The notes under the pieces are model-generated. The model searched no databases. It saw only the letters and a program-made list of their open reading frames with translations, and was not told the DNA's origin. Position numbers and translations under genes: made by a program. Positions 1-9,539 of a stretch of DNA of 64,000 nt are shown piece by piece. The number at the start of each line of letters is the position of its first letter. The first letter of the stretch is position 1. Where the stretch lies: contig VBOA01000010.1 of NCBI GenBank assembly GCA_005877695.1, positions 74,983 through 138,982 of the forward strand, read 5' to 3'. Source of the stretch: Gammaproteobacteria bacterium. GTDB taxonomy: Bacteria; Pseudomonadota; Gammaproteobacteria; Diplorickettsiales; Diplorickettsiaceae.

Positions 1-3000
1 TCATCCAACATACAAAAAGGAGCGGGATTTAACTGGAAAAAAGAAAAAACTAAAGCAGTCGCAGTCAATGCTTTTTCTCCTCCTGAAAGAAGATGTATAG
101 TACTATTTCGTTTTCCTGGTGGTTGCGCCATGATGCAGATACCGCTGTTCAGTAAATCAGATTCTTGTAATTTTAGGGAAGCGACTCCTCCAGAAAATAG
201 TTTTGGAAATAAGTTAGTAAAATTCTGATTGACCTTATCAAAGGTTTCTTTAAAACGATTACGCGTTTCTTTATCCATTTTTTCAATGGCTGTTTGTAAC
301 ATTTCTAAAGCGGTAGTTAAGTCTTTATATTGGTCTTCTAAATATTTTTCACGTTCTGAAACTGTTTGTTGTTCTTCTAAAGCAGCTAAATTAACTGCAC
401 CGAGTTGCTCAATCCGTTGAGTTATTTTTGTGAGTTGTACTTCACACTCAGCGATATCAATTTGTTCAGAAGGTATTTCTGATAAGAGTTTTTCCAGTTC
501 ATAACCTTGTTCTTGTAATTGTTTCCAAAGTTTTAGCACGTACACGTAATTCTTGCGATTGTAAACGTTGTTGTTCTAAGGTTTCATGATCTAAGTTAAG
601 GTTAGTTTCCAAGGCTTGTAGTTGGTTTTCGGCATGAACGATGCGACTATCGATGGTTTCTAGCTGGGTTTGGCTTTCTTTAAGTTGTGAGCCGAGTTTA
701 TTTCGTTTATCGATAGCATGATTAAGTTGTTGTGCAAGTGAGCTTATCGGATTTTCAGCGCCGTTGAGCAGGTCATGCAATTGATCAAGACGTTTTTCTA
801 ATTGCATCTGTTGCTGTTTTAGAGCGGATAAAGTGCTAAGTTCGGTCTTAAGTTGATGATGTGTTGCTTGTAAACTTAATTCGAGTTGATGAAGTTCAGA
901 TTCATAGGTTTTGGTGCTGCGTACTGATTCATTAAGTTGATTCTGTAATGTTTCTTTATTTTCCAAATGTGCGAGTCGTTGTTTCTCTATTTCCTGTAGT
1001 TGAATATCCGTAATTTTTTGCTCTTTGCAGGTTTGTTGTAATTTAGTTTGGGTTGTTTCATTAGCTTGTTTAAGTTCTTGCCATTCTTGTTGTATTGTTT
1101 GAATACGTTGTTTAGCTTGATTTAACCGCGCATGTTGCACCGTTTTTCGTGCATTTAAATCGGCTTGTTGTGCGATTAATTCTGTATGATGTTTTTGTTG
1201 TAGTGCTTGAGAATCTTCAAGTTTTTTTAGCTGTTTCTGGGTGTGTTGAGAATGTATTTGTTTTTTATCAAGCTGTTCTTGAAGATCTTGTTGAGTTTTT
1301 TGGAGTTGAGCCATCTCACGCTCACGTTGCAATAAGCCTGCTTTATGGTCAGCATTCGCAGTTAAACGCATCCAATGGTTTCCCAAACAAAACCCTTCGC
1401 GTGTTATGATGGATTCATAACTTTTTAATTGCTTGGTATGTTGCATGGCTTCGGACATGCTTTCTGCCACATAGACTCCAGCTAATAAGTGTTCAAGTGG
1501 CCAGGGAGCGGTAAATTTGCTACTGATAGGTGCTAGCGCTAACTGATTCTGAAAGGTCGATTCAAAATGTTCACATGGCATTGATTTTGTCATTAAACTG
1601 ACGGTGTTTGGTGGCGGGTTATTTAAAAAATCATCTAAAGAATCTCGATCAGTAAAACAGACGGCTTGAATATGTTGATTTAAAGCAAGTTCTACAGCAC
1701 GTTCCCAGCCTTTTTCAACTTGCAATAACTGCGCTAATCGAGGTTGTTCCGTTAAATTATGTTTTTTAAACCATTGCAACAAAGTATGTTCGCGTTTTCC
1801 TAAAGCTTCTTGTTGCAAAGCCATAAGTGAAGCATATTCGCCTTGAGTGATCTGTAAGCGACTTTTTAATTGATCTAATTCTTTAGTTATTTGTTGTAAA
1901 TGAGAGCGCTGCTCAAGAATTTGTTGAGCTATCTGCTCACGGTGGGTTTTACATTGAATTTGCTTTTCTTCAACCTGCGCTAAAACTATGTTTAAATCTT
2001 CAGGCTGTTCATTCTGAGCATTTAAAATTTTAGCTTGTTCATCATGATCATGCTGCAAACGTTCTATACGTTGTTTTAATGTTTGCGATTGTTGTTGATG
2101 ATAATGGTTTTGTGTCGAGGCAATATGTTGCTGTTGTTTTTGTTCAGAAAAGGATGTTTGAATTTTTTCCCAGTGGGTTTGCCATTCCGCAAAATTTTTC
2201 TCAGCTTCTTTTAGTAAAGCTTGACTTTGTTTAGTCGTTACTTGGAGCTGATTTTGTTTTTGCTGAAGCTCATTAAGCGTTTGTTTAATTTGTGTTTGTT
2301 TAGTTTCACTGGATTGGCACTGTTGTTCAAGCAGCAATTTCTTTTTGCTTAAATCAGCTAGCTCAAGTTGATTTTGCTGTAACTGTGTGGTTTGTGTGCG
2401 TAAATTTTCTTCCAAACGTGTAATAGTATTACCAAGTTCATAGTATTCTGTTTGAAGGTTATTACAATTTAATCTTGCTTGAGTTTGCTGAGTGCGATCG
2501 GCGACTATCTGTGCCGTTAAATGCTGCTGTTCAAGTTGCGATGTCTGCAGTTGTTCTTCAACCGTTTGTATTTCAGTTAATTGAGTATCTAGTTTTTTTT
2601 GAAAGGCTTGATAACGTAAGGTTTGTAATTGAGCCTTTAAAAAACGTTCTTCTTGCTTAAGGTTTTTATAACGTTCTGCTGCATTTGCTTGACGTTGTAA
2701 ATGTTTAAGTTGCTTGCTAAGTTCTTCTCTTAAATCATTTAAACGATTTAAATTTTCCTGTGTATGCTCTAGGCGTAACTCCGTTTCACGACGCCGTTCT
2801 TTGTATTTTGAGATCCCGGCGGCTTCTTCGATATAGGCTCGAAGCTCTTCGGGTTTAGCTTCTACTACACGGGAAATCATACCTTGTTCGATGATGGCAT
2901 AACTACGCGGACCCAGGCCAGTACCGAGGAAAATGTCGCGTATATCTCGTCTTCGACAGCGCGTCCCATTAAGTGAATAGATCGATTGGCCTTCACGGGT

Positions 3001-3321
3001 GATTTCACGTCGTATCGAAATATGCGCGTAACTACTGTATTGGCCGCCTAAGCTTGCATCGGAGTTATCAAAATTCAGCTCAATAGCGGCTTTGCCTAGA
3101 GGCTTACGGGTATGGCAGCCATTGAATATCACATCATCCAATGATTGGCCACGGAGTTGTTTCGCGGAACTTTCGCCCATAACCCAGCGTATGGCATCGA
3201 TAATATTCGATTTTCCACAACCGTTGGGTCCAACGATAGCGGTAAGGTTACTAGGAAACGCCACCGTGGTAGGGTCAACAAAGGATTTGAATCCGGCTAA
3301 TTTAATACTTTCTAGACGCAT
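1..3321 (-). pseudogene. smc: Chromosome segregation ATPase Smc, frameshifted, C-terminus beyond window
   Basis: Smc is a long coiled-coil ATPase that organises and segregates the chromosome with ScpA/ScpB. The N-terminal head carries the Walker A loop GPNGCGKSN near residue 33, followed by Gln-rich coiled coils and a hinge around residues 500-640. The main reading frame ends early at a TGA at 499-501. The missing C-terminal head is present in the next frame from about 530 down to base 1, including GAVNLAALEE and the ABC signature LLSGGEKALTA. It runs off the window at the Walker B residues CMLDE. One surplus base explains the shift; the likely site is the AAAA run (TTTT at 531-534 on the plus strand), and reading AAA there joins the two halves. 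This is a true mutation, an assembly error or a recoding site. The family assignment is certain; the functional state is not. Confidence 0.93.
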
Positions 3322-3439
3322 AGGGTATTAATATCAATTTAATATAGGCAAAAGTATAGCATTTATAGAAAATATAAAAGAACAATTAGCTAAATAATAA
3401 CTAAAAAGGTAAGTTTAACGAGAATAAAAGAGGGGTTAA

Positions 3440-3479
3440 TAAAAAAGCCTAAACATACGCTCGTTTACGGGGAGCGTAT
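3440..3479 (-). terminator. Rho-independent terminator of the glycine-zipper lipoprotein gene
   Basis: A perfect 8-bp inverted repeat (ATACGCTC at 3455-3462 and GAGCGTAT at 3472-3479) follows the lipoprotein stop. Read on the minus strand, a six-T run comes about nine bases after the stem. The T-run is further from the stem than ideal, so termination may be moderate. It also separates this gene from smc, which lies downstream on the same strand. Confidence 0.55.
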
Positions 3480-3511
3480 ATCTAAGCCCTTCTAAGCAGA
3501 TAATATCGCTT

Positions 3512-3751
3512 CTAATATCGGTTGCCTGAGCTACCTGCAAGACTGCTTCCTGCTACTGCACCTAATCCTGCGCCGGCGATCGTAGCGACGGTTCTACCAG
3601 AACCCCCACCAATGGTGTTACCTAAAAGACCACCTACCGCAGCCCCTCCTAAACCTCCAACAACGCGTCTTTCGTCAGGTGACATCGTATCACAGGCGGT
3701 AAGACCTATTAATAAAACGCCTATTAGGACGCATGAATTAAATTTTTTCAT
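3512..3751 (-). CDS. Small glycine-zipper outer-membrane lipoprotein (SlyB/OsmB-like)
   Basis: This 79-residue protein starts with MKKFNS and a hydrophobic stretch ending in the lipobox LTAC, so signal peptidase II should cleave before the Cys. After about ten polar residues the rest is Gly/Ala-rich with GxxxG spacing (VGGLGGAAVGGLLGN and GAGLGAVAGSSLAG), the pattern of the glycine-zipper 2TM family that includes SlyB and OsmB. Those proteins insert into or associate with the outer membrane and affect envelope integrity. An upstream ATG at 3763 would add four residues, but MKK gives the normal signal-peptide start. The gene stands alone, diverges from dut and has its own terminator. The exact function is not known. 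Confidence 0.82.
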   Translation of the reverse strand: MKKFNSCVLIGVLLIGLTACDTMSPDERRVVGGLGGAAVGGLLGNTIGGGSGRTVATIAGAGLGAVAGSSLAGSSGNRY

Positions 3752-3763
3752 ATTATACCCCAT

Positions 3764-4040
3764 GGAAATGAAATAATTATTGGACTACTCTTCACATTTG
3801 AATTTTGGTTTTGGTGCTGTTGGTCTGACAATTTTTATGTATAAAATATATACATTTCGTTGTTTATGTTACGGCGCCTTGGCAAAAATTCAATTTGCTA
3901 CGAGTGTATTTATTTATCGTTCTTAACAAAAGTATAGGCAGCAGGGGGGGTAAATACCAGGTTATAAACCTTAAAACTGTTTAAAAATTGCACATTTCGA
4001 TTGGGTTATAATAAGGGCCCATTTTCCAGAGGATACCTTT
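3764..4040. other. Divergent intergenic region between the lipoprotein gene and dut
   Basis: This 277-base gap must hold the promoters of both flanking genes. It contains a 7-bp inverted repeat with a 5-base centre (ATGTATA at 3837-3843, TATACAT at 3849-3855), possibly an operator. It also has a run of seven G at 3944-3950, unusual in such AT-rich DNA, and a perfect TATAAT at 4007-4012. No reading frame or RNA gene is seen. Confidence 0.5.
4007..4012 (+). promoter_or_regulatory. Probable -10 element of dut
   Basis: TATAAT lies 28 bases before the dut start codon and is preceded by GGT, giving a partial extended -10. No good -35 hexamer is found at the right distance. Transcription would start near 4019 and leave a leader of about 22 bases that contains the AGAGGA ribosome binding site. 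Confidence 0.45.
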
Positions 4041-4496
4041 ATGCAAAACATCCAACTGAAAATTTTGGATTCTCGTTTAGGAGAAGAATTTCCACTGCCA
4101 AGCTATGCTACCGATGGCTCTGCTGGTCTTGATCTACGGGCTTGTAGCGAGAAAACTATCCAATTATTACCTAATCAGACCGAGTTAATTTCAACTGGCT
4201 TAGCAATTTATATCGCTCAACCCAATTTAGCCGCAGTGATTTTGCCACGCTCGGGTCTTGGCCATAAACATGGGATTGTACTAGGGAATCTTATTGGTCT
4301 TATTGATTCCGATTATCAGGGTGAATTATTGATTTCTTGTTGGAATCGCGGTCAGAGTAATTTTGTCATCCAACCAGGTGATAGAATTGCCCAACTGGTT
4401 TTTGTACCGGTCATTAGAACGCAGTTTGAATTAGTTCCAGAGTTTGTAGAAACCGATCGCGGCGTTGGCGGTTTTGGCCATTCCGGCGTGCACTAG
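4041..4496 (+). CDS. dut: dUTP diphosphatase (dUTPase)
   Basis: The 151-residue enzyme hydrolyses dUTP to dUMP and pyrophosphate, keeping uracil out of DNA and supplying dUMP for thymidylate synthesis. The trimeric dUTPase motifs are in order: GSAGLDLRA near residue 27, [10 protein letters not shown] near 70, [11 protein letters not shown] with the catalytic Asp near 89, and the C-terminal Gly-rich arm [10 protein letters not shown] that closes over the active site. The length matches the family (E. coli 151). The ATG is preceded by AGAGGA at a normal distance. In many gammaproteobacteria dut follows coaBC; here it stands alone. Confidence 0.97.
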   Translation: MQNIQLKILDSRLGEEFPLPSYATDGSAGLDLRACSEKTIQLLPNQTELISTGLAIYIAQPNLAAVILPRSGLGHKHGIVLGNLIGLIDSDYQGELLISCWNRGQSNFVIQPGDRIAQLVFVPVIRTQFELVPEFVETDRGVGGFGHSGVH

Positions 4497-4659
4497 GCTT
4501 TGGTAGATAAAGGGCGGGTTAACGTTTTTTGAATATTTATCAATAAAATTAATAATTAGAAAATATACTATGAATTTTTTTTCTAAAATATTATTTTATA
4601 ACGGATCAATAAGATTTTTCTGTTAGACTACGCCCAATCATTCAAATAATAAAAAAATT

Positions 4660-5844
4660 ATGACGACAATAACAACACCTCGATCCAATCAAATTAAATC
4701 GGTCAAGAATTTAAAAAATCATAATGAAAAAATAAGCTTATTAGGTACTTTAAAAAAAGTATCCCCGTCTTTTCGTACTTCAGAGCTTCGTAAACTTATC
4801 GATGATGAAAAAGAAAAACTCGAAACCCCTAAATGGGGTATTGCCTTAAAAGCCATTATCATTTTATTTCCTAAGGAAGAACGTTATAATGCGTTGAAAC
4901 TTTTAAAGAATAATTTTGATATCCAATTAACTGGACCACAAATAGAAGGAATTAAAACTTGTTTACTTGAGGACGCTGCCTTTTATAAATTACTACCGTT
5001 TAGTCAAAAAAAATTCTTAGAAAGTTTTCTAGCTCAACCAGCTGGAAAGCAAATGACTCCAGCTCGAGATCAAAAAATATTTAAAAATAATGCCAATAGA
5101 TTAAATAATCAAAAAAATGAAGACTCTAAACAGACTCCACAGAAAAATTTTGTATTGAAAAATCCCATTCAAAAACCATTAACTCGATCAAAAAATAATG
5201 CTTCAAAGGTTTTCAAAGAAAACCATTTTCAAGATTTTTTAAGGAAATTTTCCTGTAAAAATAAAAACGACCAATTTAATTTGTTTTTACAATTTCAGCA
5301 AAGCCAGCCAGAATTATTAAAGGAATATCTTAAAAGCACTCAGAATATTATCGATTTATTTCGATGTATCTCTGAAACTTCATTGTCTTATTATTTTAAA
5401 TTACCCAGTATAGCTTCTGCTATCAACAAGGCAAATTTTTCCTGGGATGATGTCATAAGTATGCTAAAAACCTACGATAATCAAGGAGTTTATCTCTTAA
5501 TAGATCATTTACTAACAAGAAATAAACTAAGCGAAACTATCGATATACAACAACTTAAACTACTTTTACTAGGTAAGGATTTTGAAAAGAGATTAGATTT
5601 TTTTAACTTGCTTAAAATCAAGAAGTTTATTCCTTCAGAAGTCACCATTTCTGATATTAAATTAGTAGAACTATTTCCAAACCTCGAAGAGCAATTGAAT
5701 AATAGTAGGCAGCAACAATCTCCATTATTTTTTTGGAATAAAGCTTTTAAGCGTGGACTTTCACTAGATACAATAGAAGAAGAATGTGATGAAAGTAAAA
5801 AATTTAAATCAGCGTCTAATCAGTATTTAAGCAGACGTATTTAA
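4660..5844 (+). CDS. Unknown 394-residue cytosolic protein, possible secreted effector
   Basis: I recognise no domain. The protein is hydrophilic, Lys/Asn-rich and predicted mostly helical, with no signal peptide or membrane segment. The N-terminal 120 residues (SFRTSELRKLIDDEKEKLE) look like a small helical module. A low-complexity Lys/Asn/Gln linker covers roughly residues 125-190, and a Leu-rich helical region follows to about 345. The C-terminus contains TIEEECDESKK about 25 residues from the end. This resembles the acidic E-block of Legionella and Coxiella Dot/Icm substrates, so an effector role is an inference worth testing. The ATG at 4660 has no clear ribosome binding site. The 3' end overlaps the convergent gabD by 29 bases. 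Confidence 0.75.
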   Translation: MTTITTPRSNQIKSVKNLKNHNEKISLLGTLKKVSPSFRTSELRKLIDDEKEKLETPKWGIALKAIIILFPKEERYNALKLLKNNFDIQLTGPQIEGIKTCLLEDAAFYKLLPFSQKKFLESFLAQPAGKQMTPARDQKIFKNNANRLNNQKNEDSKQTPQKNFVLKNPIQKPLTRSKNNASKVFKENHFQDFLRKFSCKNKNDQFNLFLQFQQSQPELLKEYLKSTQNIIDLFRCISETSLSYYFKLPSIASAINKANFSWDDVISMLKTYDNQGVYLLIDHLLTRNKLSETIDIQQLKLLLLGKDFEKRLDFFNLLKIKKFIPSEVTISDIKLVELFPNLEEQLNNSRQQQSPLFFWNKAFKRGLSLDTIEEECDESKKFKSASNQYLSRRI

Positions 5845-7261
5845 TTTCTAAATATTCTTCAATACCATATTTTGAACCTTCACGGCCTATGCCGGATTGT
5901 TTAAAGCCACCGAAGGGCGCGACTGCATTCGAAGCGCGCCCAGTATTGACGCCGACAATACCGTAATCTAGTTGCAGGCCGACATGGACGACTCGGTTGA
6001 TATTTTGTGTGTAAAAATAGGCGGCAAGACCGTATTCAGTGGCATTAGCTAAATGGATAGCTTCTTTATCTTCAGAAAATTTAAATAGTGCGGCTACTGG
6101 GCCAAAGGTCTCTTCTTTCGCAATTAACATGTTGGCAGTGCAATTTTTCAAAAGGGTAGGTTGGAAAAAGTTCCCACCTAAATTATGAATTTGCCCGCCG
6201 CAAACCAATTCTGCGCCTTTTTGCTGCGCATCTGCAATATGTTTTTCAACTTTCTTGATGGCTGCTTCATTGATCAATGGACCTATTTGAACATTATCTT
6301 CTAAACCATTACCTACTTTTAATTGTTGGATGGCTTGCGTTAATTTATCTGAAAAAATTTCATAGATTTTTTCATGAATATAAAAACGGTTGGTGCAAAT
6401 GCAGGTTTGGCCACTATTCCGAAATTTTGATGCAACAGCGCCAAGGATTGCTCGATCAATATCGGCATCTTCAAAGACAATAAAAGGAGCATTTCCGCCT
6501 AATTCTAAGGATATTTTTTTTACAGAACTGGCCGCTTTCTGCATTAATAATTTACCAATGGCTGTAGAGCCGGTGAACGATAGTTTACGTATCAAAGGAC
6601 TGTCAGTAAAAAGATTGCCGATTAATTCAGAATCACCGGTAACGATATTAAACACACCAGCCGGTATTCCTGCTTCTTCGGCGAGTACCGCTAATGCTAA
6701 TGCTGAAAAAGGGGTTAAAACCGAAGGCTTGAGTATAATAGTACAGCCGGCGGCTAAAGCCGGGGCACATTTCCGTGTAATCATTGCATTAGGAAAGTTC
6801 CAGGGCGTAATTGCACCGACCACACCCACCGATTGTTTGCTGACAAACAAATGTTGATCGGTTAGAGGGGCAGGTATAATATCACCATAGATGCGTTTGC
6901 CTTCTTCAGCAAACCATTGAATAAAAGAAGCGCCATAACGAATTTCTTCGACGGCCTCTTTAAAGGGTTTGCCTTGTTCTAAGGTGAGGATAAGTGCCAA
7001 ATCATTAATATTTTCCAAAATAAGTGTATACCAACGATATAACAATTCACCTCGCTCTATAGCGGTTTTTGATCGCCACATCGGCCAGGCTTTTTCTGTA
7101 GCAGCCATGGCATTAAGCATATTTTCTGGCTCTAAATTAGGCACAGTTCCAAGGATGTCCTCTGTAGCAGGATTATTAACTTTGATGGTTTTTTTTGCAT
7201 GGATCCATTTCCCATTGATATAACAGCTTTGCTGAAACAATGTAGTATTGGTTAATTTCAT
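5816..7261 (-). CDS. gabD: Succinate-semialdehyde dehydrogenase (GabD-type)
   Basis: This 481-residue NAD(P)-dependent aldehyde dehydrogenase most likely oxidises succinate semialdehyde to succinate, linking GABA or 2-oxoglutarate breakdown to the TCA cycle. Diagnostic blocks are ITPWNFPNAMITRK near residue 150, the catalytic Glu in ELGGNAPF near 255, the catalytic Cys in SGQTCICTNR near 289, and APFGGFKQSGIGREGSKYG near the C-terminus. The length equals E. coli GabD (482). It is the last gene of the minus-strand block, 20 bases after corC, in the place where many relatives carry lnt. Related aldehyde dehydrogenases such as glutarate-semialdehyde dehydrogenase cannot be excluded from sequence alone. 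Confidence 0.9.
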   Translation of the reverse strand: MKLTNTTLFQQSCYINGKWIHAKKTIKVNNPATEDILGTVPNLEPENMLNAMAATEKAWPMWRSKTAIERGELLYRWYTLILENINDLALILTLEQGKPFKEAVEEIRYGASFIQWFAEEGKRIYGDIIPAPLTDQHLFVSKQSVGVVGAITPWNFPNAMITRKCAPALAAGCTIILKPSVLTPFSALALAVLAEEAGIPAGVFNIVTGDSELIGNLFTDSPLIRKLSFTGSTAIGKLLMQKAASSVKKISLELGGNAPFIVFEDADIDRAILGAVASKFRNSGQTCICTNRFYIHEKIYEIFSDKLTQAIQQLKVGNGLEDNVQIGPLINEAAIKKVEKHIADAQQKGAELVCGGQIHNLGGNFFQPTLLKNCTANMLIAKEETFGPVAALFKFSEDKEAIHLANATEYGLAAYFYTQNINRVVHVGLQLDYGIVGVNTGRASNAVAPFGGFKQSGIGREGSKYGIEEYLEIKYVCLNTD

Positions 7262-7281
7262 AGTGAAAAAATTCCGATTTT

Positions 7282-8142
7282 TCAGTTTTTGGGTTTTTCA
7301 ACAGTGACTTGCAATAAGCGAATAAGGCGACTATCAGCACGTAAAACTTTAAAATGAAAAGGGTGAAGCGTAATACTGGCACCACGTTTGGGTAAGTAAC
7401 CAAAACGATTCGCAATTACCCCACCGATAGTATCAAATTGATGGGTTGCCAAATGAGCATTAAAAAAGTTATTGAAATCTTCAATAGGCATCAAGGCTTT
7501 GACAATAAATTGATTGGGGTTTTGTTCTTGTATAAATACTTCATCGTTAGCATCGTATTCATCTTCAATTTCACCCACTATTTCTTCTAAAACATCTTCA
7601 ATAGTAACTAAACCCGATACCGCACCATATTCATCAACAACGATAGCCATATGATAATGCTTATGTTGAAATTCTTCGAGTAAACTGTCTAAGCGTTTAC
7701 TTTCTGGTATAAATACTACCGGTCTTAGGATGTCGCGAATATTAAAGCTGTTTTGATGCGCTAAAGGGTTGTATTTAAGTAAATCTTTTGCCAACAATAA
7801 TCCAATGACATGTCGTTCATTATTAATGACAGGGAAACGCGAGTGACCGGATTCGATGACCAATGGTAACAGCTCAGATAAATGGGCTTTTTCAGAAATT
7901 ACTGTAATTTTAGCGTGAGGCACCATAATATCTCTGACGTGTATGTCAGCAATTTGCAAGACGCCTTCTAACATTTTGAGGGCATGTGCATTGAGTAAAT
8001 TGCGTTGCTTAGCATAATGCAATAACTCAAGGAGCTGCTTTCTATTTCGTGGTCCTTGCTTGAAAGCTTGATGAACACGTGTGAACCATGGCTGACGTTT
8101 TTTTTTAATCTTAATTTTATCGTCAGATATAGGGGTTTTCAT
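7282..8142 (-). CDS. corC: CorC/YbeX family CBS-domain protein (Mg/Co efflux-associated)
   Basis: The 286-residue protein has no membrane segments. It contains a pair of CBS domains: the first begins at VRDIMVPHAKI near residue 72, the second includes VVDEYGAVSGLVTIEDVLEE near 165. A C-terminal CorC_HlyC domain occupies the last 85 residues. CorC (YbeX) is linked to magnesium and cobalt handling and, through its gene neighbours, to ribosome maturation. Its ATG overlaps the end of ybeY by 20 bases, so the two are translationally linked. The order miaB-phoH-ybeY-corC matches E. coli miaB-ybeZ-ybeY-ybeX. Confidence 0.93.
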   Translation of the reverse strand: MKTPISDDKIKIKKKRQPWFTRVHQAFKQGPRNRKQLLELLHYAKQRNLLNAHALKMLEGVLQIADIHVRDIMVPHAKITVISEKAHLSELLPLVIESGHSRFPVINNERHVIGLLLAKDLLKYNPLAHQNSFNIRDILRPVVFIPESKRLDSLLEEFQHKHYHMAIVVDEYGAVSGLVTIEDVLEEIVGEIEDEYDANDEVFIQEQNPNQFIVKALMPIEDFNNFFNAHLATHQFDTIGGVIANRFGYLPKRGASITLHPFHFKVLRADSRLIRLLQVTVEKPKN

Positions 8143-8593
8143 AACCTAATTCCTTTAATAATTGAATTTCTAGAGCTTCCATTTTGTTGGCATCTTTTTC
8201 ATGAATATGATCATAACCTATTAAATGTAAACATCCATGGATAATAAGATGCGCCCAATGTTCTAAGCGAGTTTTTCCTTGTTGTTTCGCTTGTTGATTA
8301 ACCAATGCGGCACAGACGACTAAATCCCCTAAAAAAGCTGAGGAAATTCCAGGTGGGGGTTCAAATGGAAAGGATAAAATATTAGTTGGGCCTTTTTTAT
8401 GTCGATAACGGCTATTTAGTTCAGTGCTTTCTTTTTTGCTAATGAGTCGTATGTTGACTTGGTTAGATATTTGCTTTGACAAAGCTTTGTTTACCCATCG
8501 CTGCAGGAAATAACGGCTAGGAATATAAGTGTTACTAGCTATAGTTTGCAGGGTGATCTTAATGCGCTTTTCTTTGGTTTTCGTTTTGCGCAT
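8123..8593 (-). CDS. ybeY: Endoribonuclease YbeY (16S rRNA maturation)
   Basis: YbeY is a zinc-dependent RNase needed for 16S rRNA 3'-end maturation and late 70S quality control. The zinc motif HGCLHLIGYDH with its three His ligands lies about 40 residues from the C-terminus, and RHKKGPTNILSFPF upstream is also conserved. An open frame extends further 5', but the ATG at 8593 (MRKTKTK) gives 156 residues, the usual family length, so it is chosen. This start overlaps the end of phoH by 35 bases, which indicates translational coupling. The N-terminus is unusually basic. Confidence 0.93.
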   Translation of the reverse strand: MRKTKTKEKRIKITLQTIASNTYIPSRYFLQRWVNKALSKQISNQVNIRLISKKESTELNSRYRHKKGPTNILSFPFEPPPGISSAFLGDLVVCAALVNQQAKQQGKTRLEHWAHLIIHGCLHLIGYDHIHEKDANKMEALEIQLLKELGYENPYI

Positions 8594-9539
8594 AGGCTTG
8601 TAGTATAGCTTGTACCAAAGTATGCCTGACAATATCTTGCATTTGGAATTCAGTAAAGCTGATACCTTTTATATTTTTTAAAATAGTTAAACAATGACAT
8701 AGACCAGATTCTATGCCACGGGGTAAATCGGTTTGAGTGGTGTCACCACTGACAACGACTTTAGAATTAAAACCGATACGGGTTAAAAACATTTTCATTT
8801 GTTCTTTCGTGGTATTTTGTGCTTCATCTAAAATAATGAACGCATCATTTAATGTACGTCCGCGCATATAAGCTAAAGGAACGACTTCAATAATGTGTTG
8901 TTCGACCAGTTGCATGACTAACTCAAAACCAAGCATATCATTCAATGCATCATAAAGTGGGCGAAAATAAGGGTCGAGTTTCTGTGAATAATCCCCTGGT
9001 AAAAAACCTAATTTTTCGCCGGCTTCAACGGCAGGTCTAACTAGTACAACGCGACTAATTTGCTCTTTTTCAAGTGCAGCAACTGCACAAGCCACGGCTA
9101 AATAAGTTTTTCCTGTTCCTGCAGGGCCTAAACCAAAGTTGATATCATGATTTGAAATCCGATCGAGATATAAGCTTTGATTAGGACTATGGGGTTTGAT
9201 GGTGCCACGTTTAGTTTGTATCACTATACCTGGCGTTTTGGGAGGTTTAAGTGTCATATCGGGATCAGTTTGCGCATTCTGAAGTACTAAATGAATAGTA
9301 TTCGAAGTTAAAGTGGTTTTTTTAGTGCCAGTTTCTGCATAAAGATGGTGTAATACCTTAGCAGCAATTTCGACAGCATTATTAGCACCATTAATTTGAA
9401 AATCATGACCCCGATTATAAATACAAACGTTGAGTTTTTGTTCTATTTGACGTAAATGCTGATCAAATGGACCACAAAGATTGGCTAAACGATGATTATC
9501 TTCGGGAATGAGTTGAAAAGTATAAGCTTGTGTATTCAA
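8559..9539 (-). CDS. phoH: PhoH-like ATPase (YbeZ)
   Basis: This 326-residue P-loop protein of the PhoH/YbeZ family has the Walker A loop GPAGTGKT near residue 137 and Walker [12 protein letters not shown] near 235. The N-terminal 120 residues form the KH-like RNA-binding extension of YbeZ. YbeZ works with YbeY in rRNA metabolism and may have helicase activity. The reading frame starts with TTG, and its first bases overlap the miaB stop (TTGA), a coupling arrangement. No later ATG leaves the conserved N-terminus intact, so the TTG start is accepted. Confidence 0.93.
   Translation of the reverse strand: MNTQAYTFQLIPEDNHRLANLCGPFDQHLRQIEQKLNVCIYNRGHDFQINGANNAVEIAAKVLHHLYAETGTKKTTLTSNTIHLVLQNAQTDPDMTLKPPKTPGIVIQTKRGTIKPHSPNQSLYLDRISNHDINFGLGPAGTGKTYLAVACAVAALEKEQISRVVLVRPAVEAGEKLGFLPGDYSQKLDPYFRPLYDALNDMLGFELVMQLVEQHIIEVVPLAYMRGRTLNDAFIILDEAQNTTKEQMKMFLTRIGFNSKVVVSGDTTQTDLPRGIESGLCHCLTILKNIKGISFTEFQMQDIVRHTLVQAILQAYAQNENQRKAH

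Noticed and set aside
499..540. Programmed frameshifting in smc
   Set aside because: Possible in principle, but there is no clear slippery-plus-structure signal, and Smc is not known to use recoding; a mutation or error is simpler.
3522..3776. Plus-strand Pro/Ala-rich frame opposite the glycine-zipper lipoprotein
   Set aside because: It is the mirror of Gly-rich codons on the other strand; the lipoprotein has a proper signal peptide and terminator.
3944..3950. Run of seven G upstream of dut as a phase-variation tract
   Set aside because: It is short, lies about 60 bases ahead of the -10 outside a normal spacer, and dut is essential, so on/off switching makes little sense.
4583..4602. PmrA-box-like direct repeat upstream of the 394-residue unknown gene
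   Set aside because: The two halves match the Legionella/Coxiella PmrA consensus only loosely, and AT-rich DNA produces such matches by chance.
6277..6857. Two overlapping plus-strand open frames inside gabD
   Set aside because: They are antisense to a well-conserved dehydrogenase, have no ribosome binding site and no recognisable product.
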